Source of the DNA: Strobilurus pachycystidiatus
Lineage: Eukaryota > Basidiomycota > Agaricomycetes > Agaricales > Physalacriaceae
Assembly (NCBI GenBank): GCA_019915135.1
Contig: JAHLMK010000010.1
Location: 248,001 to 312,000, forward strand
Reading direction: 5' to 3'
Length of the DNA: 64,000 bases
Every line of letters starts with the position of its first letter. The stretch's first letter is position 1. The notes beneath the pieces are model-generated. The model searched no databases and was not told where the DNA came from. It worked only from the letters and a program-made list of their open reading frames with translations. Of the stretch, positions 55,935 through 64,000 are shown one piece after another. The position numbers and the translations under genes were made by a program.

Positions 55935-58900
55935 CTAACGAGCGTTCCGCGATGGATCACGGGTCGGTCGTGGATTCGAGCTCCCAGTGGTTGCCGACCT
56001 CGTCGCCGACTTCCTGAAGCACAAGAACTCAATCCCCGTAGCACGCCTTGCGTCCGCCAGAGTCTTCTTCACGCGATCCAGGTTACTCTGCAAATTCTCA
56101 TCGCCCTGCCGGCGGTGGTATGCCACCGATATATTGTTGTAGAGTTTCGACAATGCTGCATCCGCGGACGGCGTCACATACTTGATCAGAGTCTGATGCA
56201 TGTATTCGATTTCCAAAGTCGCCTGTGTCACACAATTCGTAAGACTTCTGCCCATGGATCGACGAGAAGAAAAGACTCTACCCGGAGCATGCCTCCCATA
56301 CCGAAACGGTCTATTTGACCGAAACACCGAAGGGCCTCCGTCGCCAACTCGTCGACCAGGTAGGTCATGGTCTTCTCTATGAGACGTTCAGCGGCACTAG
56401 AGACCTGCGCGTGTACGCCAACAAGGTAGACAATCGTGCGATACATGTACGGTCGGATTTCTGATTGGAAAGCTGAGCACAAGTTCGGACATTAATCAAT
56501 AACGAGATCATATCACCTGTTGGTTGTGGCGTCTCGTACCAGTCCATGTCTTTATCGAGAATCCCACTCTTCACAAGGTCTTTCACCACAACGGCTTTCG
56601 GCTTGGCATAGCTTTCGAACAGAGTTTTCTCCAGTTCTTGAACCGCAGTCATCAAGGTCTACGTATGATAAAGTCAGTCGGGGTCAACACTGAATGGAGA
56701 CTACCACGCCAACCTGTCTATCTTCCGATATATTGATGCCAAAGGCGTTCTCAAGCTGTGTGATCATACTCGGGACAATGTACTTTGCGAGATGACCCAA
56801 GTTTGATATGACTAACAGCAGTCTTATGTCCTAGATGATCTAGTCTCAATGGGTGACTCAGATTGGTAGGAAAGGAATGCCCTTACCCCGTCCGTGAGAT
56901 CCAATAAATCGAGGGGATTGGTGGCATCGCTCTCAGCCACGACCAAAGGGCGTTTGCCGAGCGCGACAGGACTCTCCTCCGAAGCCAGGCGAAGCATACC
57001 ATCCAGGAACGCATACAAGGCATCCATGAACGACTTCGTTATCTTCGAAATGAAGGCTGATGTGATGGCGTTTTGCCTCACTGGCTTTGTCAATGAGCCT
57101 GAGGAAAGATCAACGCCACCAGCCAGCTTGTAAGCAGCTGTCGTCACTTGGCGCTGAAACGCCTCCATTTGTGTTAAATATAGTGTCGCAGAGGAGTCAC
57201 CCGGACTCGCTGTCCAGGTCTCGATCAAGTAGAACGATTGTGCATCTACGGAATCCATTCAGCGACGTGCTGGCTTTACGGAAGGAGTGGTAAAACCTCT
57301 CAGCCACGCTCCTACTAAGACGTCTTCGAACCGCCAACGAGCAGATTCCAAAAGGCTCTTGAGGCCCAGGGCGGCTTCATTTGAGATTTCCATGGTGTTT
57401 AGCTCATTGACCGTCTCCTGGATGTCTCCGAGAATCTTCATGAGGTAATGCGACATGGAGAGAGAACTGCTATTCTTCGGCAGCAAATGCGGAGGATTGT
57501 TGGTCGAATTCGCCATCACAGCCATATCCGATAGGGTGAAAAACTTTGATATCAGCGATATGTAAAGCTTGACTATGTCGAGCGCCATTAACTTGCACTG
57601 AGTAGGGCTGCGCCTCGTGCCAGTAGGCGAAGTAAGAACCTGGGGAAGAGGGTCTCAATGCAAACATGAAGGACCCGAGAAAAGGATCACCTTCTTGAAT
57701 TTTCCGTCCATAAAGTTAGTCGATATCCTCCAATAGTTGGGCAAGGACGACAACATGACCTCGGAGACGTTCTTGACTAGGTCGACAATTGCCTGCCAGA
57801 CCGGTTCCCCGGTAGATTGAGCTATCGATAGAGACTATTAGCGCTGCTGGCGAAGTATCGTCAAGGTAAACGTACCGACGATTGCATCGGCCTGCTTCTT
57901 CTCTAGCGCGGCCAAAGACGTGTGGAGTTGGGAAGCCAATAGGTTCGGCAAAGTCTCTGGGTCGCTCTCATCGGTGGCAGTATTCTCTAATGCGGCTGTG
58001 GCGTAAATAAATACGAGGAGATCACACGATGCCAAGAATATCGACGAACAATTTACAGCTCGGACGCCAGCTTCGTATGTCTGGTTCATCTGCCCCATGA
58101 TCCACTTGTGCTGACTATCCAAGTACGTCCACGCAGGATCGTCGGTCATAGGTAAATCTTGAAGCAGTCTGAGGGTCACATCAGTTTGCATGTGACGACT
58201 GGTGGCAGGCTGTGCTGACTCTATGGTCTTCTCGTGTTCTTCAACAGTCCTCGAAGCATCCTGTAGCTGAGAGAGAAGCACATTGCGCATCTCTCCCATA
58301 GCCTTCTCAACGCTGATCCATACTTTATCCAGAATACGTTTCTGAACTTGGCCGTCCGTGGTACCGACAGGTAGTAGTTGGCCCGGACGTGTCTCGAGCA
58401 AACTTTTCCCTTTCTTGTAATCCCGGATCGCGATCTCGTATTTCCCCTTGAATCCTGGTGAGCGTGGCCCACAGTGTCAAGAGGATGATGCCAATTACCG
58501 CATCTATAGAGTCCACGATAAAACTCGGAAGATTGAAGAAGAACTTGGACCTGTCAAATACACCGAGGGTAGTGCGCAGTTTGGACGCCTTTGACGCGTT
58601 CTCAAGCACCGGTAAGAAAACTTGGTTAGCCTTGACTGCGGCCTCTGTATTTTGTGCATCAATGCCAAGATGTCTCTTTCGCGGATGAGTAACGCACGCT
58701 TCAGTTGGTCTCTGAGGGGTTTAGACGCGTACTCAGAAGAGTCCGAGAGCAGGCCTTCTTTCATTTCCGCGTACAGCGCTATTCAAAACATGAGAAGAGG
58801 CTGGACCGAGCGGCCAAAGGTCTCCTTACCATCGGTAGAAGCCTTAACCGCGACGAACCGATCAAAGTTGTCTTCAACAAGGATTCGGATCGCTTCTGAC

Positions 58901-59388
58901 CGAGAATCAATGGAAGATTGAACATGCGCTATTCCCTGGGACAAGTCCTGGAATGTAGCGTTGGGGTGCATGACTGTCAGGAAGGCCTTGGGGTCGAATG
59001 ACTTGGAGTTGATCAAGATGGATGCCTCTGGACATCGCAGTCAGCGCCCTGCGCGTCAGCAGCACATCGAGCACGCGATGCTCACTGGATTCCAGGTCCA
59101 TCTCGCGGACGCTGTGCTCGTCGTCAGACGCGGTCTTCATGCAATGAGAGGACACACTTGACGGACGATCCGATACCCAGCGGATCGCCCTCAGCATCGC
59201 CTGTGTTTCCCGTCAGCGCGCCGGCCACGGAATCCTCGAGGTCGTGGTCGACTTCCTCCCATTGACTTGGACACTGTCAGACGACGAGGACAGGCAGAGG
59301 AATGGCGGGCATACGTTGGGTTCAGTGTCGAGATCTTGTAGGCTTTGAGCAAGGCGGCTTCATCGACGACGGAGTTGAGGCGGGGCAT
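55935..59388 (-). CDS. SEC5: Exocyst complex component SEC5
   Basis: A subunit of the octameric exocyst that tethers secretory vesicles to the plasma membrane at hyphal tips and septa (family knowledge). It starts at 59388 ([20 protein letters not shown]), followed after an intron by [11 protein letters not shown], a usual Sec5 beginning. The core has [50 protein letters not shown] and [20 protein letters not shown]. The middle contains [20 protein letters not shown]. The C-terminal part has [36 protein letters not shown] and [12 protein letters not shown]. At least ten introns. The frame stays open upstream of the chosen Met to about 59556, so a longer N-terminus cannot be excluded. Complete in the window. 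Confidence 0.9.
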
Positions 59389-59568
59389 TGCATCGACGTC
59401 GTCGTCGGTCGACAACGAGCACAGCGGCGCCGGCTCGGCATGATTCCGGGTCCGATGCACAAGCCGAGCTAAGCCGAGCGTCACAGCCTCGATCGCGTCT
59501 TTGTTCGGATCGACTTGTTCTTTACTGTAAAGCGTCAGTTTCAGAATGAAGACCAAGGTGGGACTTCA
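59389..59568. promoter_or_regulatory. SEC5 5' flank
   Basis: A short stretch between SEC5 and the relic described next. If SEC5 starts at 59388, its promoter must lie in or beyond the relic at 59569–59900. Confidence 0.35.
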
Positions 59569-59900
59569 TTATGACAGACTTGCTTCTGACTGTGTAAAGA
59601 TACCAACCCTGGGGCGCATTCTGCCAGAGGAGCTATCAACCTCGTCGTCGAGAAGCTCGAAACGCAACGATTGAGTTGACACTGGCTCTCCCACAGAGGC
59701 CGACATCACAAGCCTCAGGTGCACCTCGGGCGTCTTCCGAGTTTGATTTTGGGGCTCACTCAGGTAATCTACGCTTCGGACACGTCGAAGTCTGACCTTT
59801 GCCCGAGGGAGTCGACACGTAAGACATACCATCCAGTACATTGAGATCCTGTGAACTTAACGCCAAATGAGTAGAAGGCCACAAATAATGTTGATGGTGG
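59569..59900 (-). pseudogene. Partial, decayed copy of the I66-like gene at 61458–62136
   Basis: The minus strand retains the last-exon signature RKTPEVHLRLVMSASVG and then RFELLDDEV, matching RKTPEVHLNLVTPASEG and RFERLDDEV in the intact gene. DNA such as ACCTCGTCGTCGAG and GCACCTCGGGCGTCTT is nearly shared. A decayed equivalent of the fourth exon lies next to it (59818–59880), but no equivalents of exons 1–3 were found and the stop is shifted downstream. It lies against the SEC5 promoter. This is a truncated duplicate, same orientation, about 1.8 kb from its source. Confidence 0.65.
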
Positions 59901-61457
59901 CTCTGTGGCCTTGCAACTAGAACAAAACAAGCGATGCGAGCGGAACTACAAATCTTGCCCAAAAGTAACGAAGTATCTTCAGAAATATGAGGCTCTATCG
60001 CCGCAGCCACCTAGCTAAAAGCGGCGGAGCATACAGTAGAGTGTTGTGACTGCGCTACGGTTGAAGGGAAGGCTTCACATGTGCTCAGATACTGCCTGCC
60101 AGATCGGCGACTGCAACTAGAAAGAAACCACAGCCATCAACTGCCAAGGCACTGGCAGACTTCCTGGGTTGACACAAAAGTCAGCCGAAAGGAGTTTTCG
60201 TGATTTCAAGATTGAGACACCGAGACGAAGTGAACGTATCCGTCAGAGTCAACGCCATTTTGGCCAGAACCAGTCTCAAGTCTGAGTCTCCAAGAAAAGA
60301 CAGTGTCTTCGCGATAGACGGACCCAACGCCAGTCTCCGGATGGTGTTTTCAAGCCCTTCACCCGACGCAGAGACTGCACCTGGAAAACGTCCGCGAGAA
60401 GCATCGCAACTTTCACGCCCAAGTAAAGTCAGATCCGCGCCAGAATCGGAAATTAACTCATGCGCAATTTGAGTACAACAAAGATTAGTGACGAGCGAGA
60501 GAGGTTTCTTGGATCCAGGACCTAAGTACTTGCGGTGTACGGGCTCGCAGTGACCTCTGTTGGGCTCAGATGTGGCGAACGGGGAAAGCAAGCCATTGTA
60601 CCCGGCTCGATGCTATGTGACGAGTTGAACGTCAGTGATTGACGACGGTCTTCAATCCTGAGACCACTCAAGGGACAGAAACGTCAAGATTGACAGTTTC
60701 TCCCTCCAGAAAATGGCTCGAGGTGTTTTCCAGGTAGCAGGTTGCAAGCAGACCAGAGACAGACAGACAGCAGTAACGAAGAGCAGCATGTTGATGGGTA
60801 AATAGACAGAGAGGAGCTCCAGAGAGCAAAGGAGAGTAGTTACGACATGAACCTGACCTCGCACCTGGAGATCAGGAGTCAAGACGAGAGCGTTCACAGG
60901 CGCCGCTTCTGCGGCCACAGACATGTTATGACAGTTCTGGAAGACTCTAGACATTGTCATTTTGCTGGCAATCCCAATGTTACACGCCAAAAGGGGAGAC
61001 GCAATTATACCAGAACCGTACCCTCGTTGCTCGAAGTATGCGCCACATTATGTTTTGCCGGAAGTCCGGTCCGATATCATTCTGGACAAAAATCCCTTAG
61101 AGGTTAGTCAACTTGTTCCGGTCTTTGGGAGGTTCCAGAGAATGCACAGTGCCGGGAGTCGTTGGTTCCAATGTAGAGGTCTTGTAGTGAGACTCAGAGC
61201 AAGGAAAGTGGCGAAGATGTTTGCTCTTGTTGATTTCGGAGGTTCTCACTTACTAATTGAACGTATTGGCGCTTCTGAATCTCAACTCAAAAGCCATTAG
61301 GACTGCCTCCACCGTAAGTGGCACATTATCTGAAGGCCAAGATGACAAGTCGTTTAGAGATGAAAATAATGATATTGAATTACTGCGGGATATATAGCAT
61401 ACGTGCTTGTAATTGTACAAAGAGGCTAACCCTGGCCCGTGCCCTGCAAGAAAAGTA
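59901..61457. other. Intergenic, no gene supported
   Basis: About 1.5 kb. Frames at 60181–60591 minus, 60652–60990 minus and 60962–61300 plus (the last ending VDFGGSHLLIERIG) are open for 110–140 codons but carry no recognised domain and no splice partners. Confidence 0.4.
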
Positions 61458-62136
61458 TCACAGACTCATCACCTCGTCGTCGAGGCGCTCGAACCGCCAC
61501 AATTGAGTTGGCTCGAAGTCTCCCTCAGATGCCGGCGTCACAAGATTTAGGTGTACCTCGGGCGTCTTGCGAGTGGGGGTCTGGGGTACGCCCCAGTAGT
61601 TTTCGCTTTCGGAAGATTTTATCTGGTGGATGGCATGGTAAGGATTCTGACACCTTGGGTAGAGAGACCCGTCACTTACAACATATAGGCCATCACCAAC
61701 CGCCTCAACTGAGAAGGATTTTGGATTTCCGCCGTTAATGATCATTGCCCCCTTCAATGGACAGCCCATTAGAATCACAAGTGCACGGACATAAGTGAGT
61801 AACCGTACTTCTTCGATACCAATCTGCCCCCGCGACAGGCCCATACTGCGGATGATATACTGCCCCTTCTCACTTTCTGAGAGCTCCCACTGATGACAGG
61901 AAAAGTCAGCATGTGTCCTTGAAGCGATGTGCGCGACTGACTTGTTCAAAGACCCCAAGAAGTTCAAAGCCGTATGATAACTGCATAGGACGGCCGTGCT
62001 GGTGAACACGAACTGTAGAGTGAGAGGCTTCGTTGATGATGCGGTAGACGCCAGCAGGAAGCTAGGATGTCATCAGCACCAGTTTGAAGCGACGGTTGAA
62101 CGTCAAGCAAACCTTTGGGGTATGTGTCTCCGACAT
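61458..62136 (-). CDS. Small beta-trefoil-like protein, possible I66-type serine peptidase inhibitor
   Basis: Five exons, 62113–62136, 61942–62061, 61809–61889, 61680–61751 and 61458–61622, sum to 462 nt, 153 aa, in frame throughout. It starts MSETHTPKLPAGVYRIINEA without a signal peptide, as in cytosolic fruiting-body defence proteins. Repeating strand blocks are seen: LPAGVYRIINE, then FEQWELSESEKGQYIIRS, then KSFSVEAVGDGLYVIKS, NYWGVPQTP and TQLWRFERLDDE. The G-Y-R-I-x-N opening and the spaced W-x-(F/L) strand ends resemble beta-trefoil inhibitors and lectins of mushrooms, including the about 150-residue family I66. Neither the reactive loop nor sugar-binding residues can be assigned by eye. 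A ricin-B-like lectin is the main alternative. The family call is tentative; the gene structure is firm. Confidence 0.6.
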
Positions 62137-63777
62137 GATATTCGTTAAGAGGATCGTGACAGTGGGGGCGGATTCGGTTTAGAGCCGCTTTTCAAGCGTC
62201 GGATTGACTGAGGAAAGGAAGTCGAGGGAGCTTTGAGCTAGGCGGTGACAGGAAGGTAGTTGGGTATAGTGGGATCCACTTCCCCGCACTTTTAAAGACG
62301 GACCTGTCTTTTTCTGGGGATTGCTTTCGGAGGTATCACCGAGGCAAGCGACGTAAGGCCCGTACATATCATCAATCATATGATGGCGACGAACCTGTGT
62401 AATGTGTTCATTGCACTCTCGTTGCTGTACAACCAGCGAGGCAGCTGAAAACGTCCACATTTCTCCGAGCTCGTTTTGGAGTTATGCACTAAATCGTAGA
62501 ACGCAAAAACATCTGGAAGGCGAGCAACCTTCGTACGTCGAGCCGCCCATCACCCGCCCTATTGCTAACAAGATGGTCCGTGATGTCTGATGGCAGATCT
62601 CCGTTTGCGACACCCGACGCGGCTCGACACGGTCTTGATACTCCCCTCCAGTTCTGATCCACCCAATCGGACCCAGTCTTGCGAGTCGCGTTTCCAATGA
62701 GTAAGAAGGCGGGGCACTCGGACTCACTTGTGTCTCGTTAACCCACTTGAGATTGTGGCGGCACACAAATGCGCACGGGACGTTCGCAGGGCCGTGCTCC
62801 AGTCAAAAAATACTTACCAGGTTACTCGGGTAACATCAGGGGCCTGAGTATACTTTCTTGTACTTCCTCTACGTACTCTGTTGATCATCATGTTTTGTCT
62901 GTTGTCTACTGACTCCTCCTCTTAGGGCAGCAGAGTCTCCGAGAAAGGGTCATGTCCAACGGAACAAGACCTTCCCCGCAAATCCCAACCCGTTACTTTT
63001 ACTCTGGTCGGGAAGAACAGGCTCCCAATGATGCGCGAATGAGAACCTTGTTCCGACCTTACGAGCGGACTAACACTAGTGCAGTCACCGCCTGCACAAT
63101 TTCGCCTATCGGATTCTCGTCACGGAATTGCGAGCCCGCGAGCCCGCAAGCCATTGAGACCACATGCACTGAACGTGGGGAGAATCACATGAACGTACAG
63201 ATCTTTGGGGGCGTTTATGTCTATATTGGGATTGCGATTCTCAGTCATTCACATGGCAAACTCGTACGACGACGACAATTCGAGTTGGAGTTATTTTCAC
63301 ATGGCCAGAGTACGTACTATGGAGACACGTTAGCTGGCTCTGCCCCAAGCCACGGAACGCGTTTCATTCACATGCCGCCCCACTGCGGACGCGTCGAGGC
63401 TAGAAGCACAACGTAAAGTGAAGCATCTGTCGCGCGTCAGAGCCACAATGGATCTCTTCTATGCACACCCCAACATACCGCTTTCATATGATACCTACCA
63501 CCGTTACAATATTACCCTAACTTGTCTGAGCTACTGGTAGTAGTTTCTCAAGCACCTGACCAGGATCTCGTACAAGTGGTTTTGGCAACTGTTTTGAAGA
63601 CGAGAGGTGGCACCATCACATCATAGTCATTTGTGGCAATATTCCAGCAGTCATCCGCTGCCATTATGCATAGTCAAAGCAGGAGGTATGTATACATCAT
63701 AGCAAGTAGAGGATATCTTCCAAGAAATACAACAGCAGCCTAGAAGGAGATGAAATGAAAGCAGAAATATAAGTATA
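62137..63777. other. Intergenic, one unrecognised ORF
   Basis: About 1.6 kb. A 154-codon plus-strand frame from ATG at 62952 to 63416 has a start codon and an even composition but no recognised motif; it is a weak candidate only. The rest shows nothing. Confidence 0.35.
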
Positions 63778-64000
63778 TCAGCCCTTAGCCTTGGTCTTCC
63801 TCTTAGCTTTGCGCTGTGGAGCGTCATTTAGCAGACATATCATCAAGTAGCTTGTGGGGACGAACCTTCGCTCTTTGCCGCGCCCCTCGCCCCAACTGTT
63901 CCTCACCCGATGGGACATCCTCATCCCCAACATCGTCAGCGACGGCATCGGCCATCTCCACATCACTGCTTGCCTTTCTCGAGGCACCATCGTCATCCTC
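63778..64000 (-). CDS. 3' end of a gene running off the window; acidic then Lys/Arg-rich tail
   Basis: Two exons fit: 63866–64000 (cut by the window edge) and 63778–63813, joined by a GT–AG intron of 52 nt. The visible C-terminus starts EDDDGASRKASSDVEMADA, continues with DDVGDEDVPSGEEQ, and turns basic: GARQRAKRKAKRKTKAKG before the stop. Such acidic-then-basic tails are common in nuclear and nucleolar proteins. There is not enough sequence to name a family. Confidence 0.6.
   Translation of the reverse strand, partial: RMTMVPRERQAVMWRWPMPSLTMLGMRMSHRVRNSWGEGRGKERRFVPTSYLMICLLNDAPQRKAKRKTKAKG

Noticed and set aside
1..64000. Transposons, LTR pairs, tRNA or rRNA genes, CRISPR arrays
   Set aside because: Looked for characteristic protein motifs, paired long repeats, T-loop-like GTTCRANYC with matching stems, and regularly spaced repeats. 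None was convincing by eye; tRNAscan-SE, RepeatMasker and a self dot plot would be decisive.

Overview
The window looks like nuclear DNA from a filamentous basidiomycete, most likely an Agaricomycete. Genes are split by many short GT–AG introns of about 45–65 bp, several genes contain exons below 25 nt, and the families present (WOPR/Gti1-Pac2 regulator, DUF6593, glyoxal-oxidase-type copper radical oxidase, small Cys-rich secreted protein) fit that group. Nothing bacterial, viral or organellar was recognised, and no tRNA, rRNA or intact transposon was found by eye. Exon models are hand-built from splice signals, reading frame and family motifs; totals that divide cleanly by three are noted in the entries.

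Left part (0–17 kb, accessory in character). A 4-coumarate-CoA-ligase-like ANL enzyme (minus strand, 395–3130, 17 exons including a run of 15/23/24 nt microexons) and a phenylalanine ammonia-lyase (plus, 4533–7173, 9 exons, complete MIO motif, His-Gln selectivity pair) are transcribed away from each other across a shared 1.4 kb region. Together they would turn Phe (and perhaps Tyr) into cinnamoyl-/coumaroyl-CoA. This is my main candidate for an undescribed system. Next come a basic small protein, a membrane-anchored coiled-coil protein, a GPI-type cell-surface protein whose locus has been partly duplicated in tandem and has decayed (12–14.7 kb), and a secreted copper radical oxidase with all active-site residues.

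Middle part (17.9–44.3 kb, mostly conserved housekeeping genes). MLH1 (mismatch repair) converges on a giant TAO3/MOR2/Furry homologue (RAM-pathway morphogenesis). Then follow DUF6593, a small Cys-rich secreted protein, YTM1 (WDR12), an MFS transporter of the DHA1 type, a SURF4/Erv29 cargo receptor with a KKXX tail, GRC3 (NOL9 polynucleotide kinase), an F-box protein and ENP2 (NOL10). YTM1, GRC3 and ENP2 are all ribosome-biogenesis factors lying within 13 kb.

Right part (44.3–64 kb, gene-poor). There is a 5.3 kb stretch without a gene I can support, then a WOPR-domain regulator with an 11 nt microexon, another gap, an RMD1/RMND1-type DUF155 membrane protein, exocyst SEC5, a small five-exon protein resembling beta-trefoil peptidase inhibitors (I66-like) with a decayed partial copy beside SEC5, and the 3' end of an acidic/basic-tailed protein running off the right edge.
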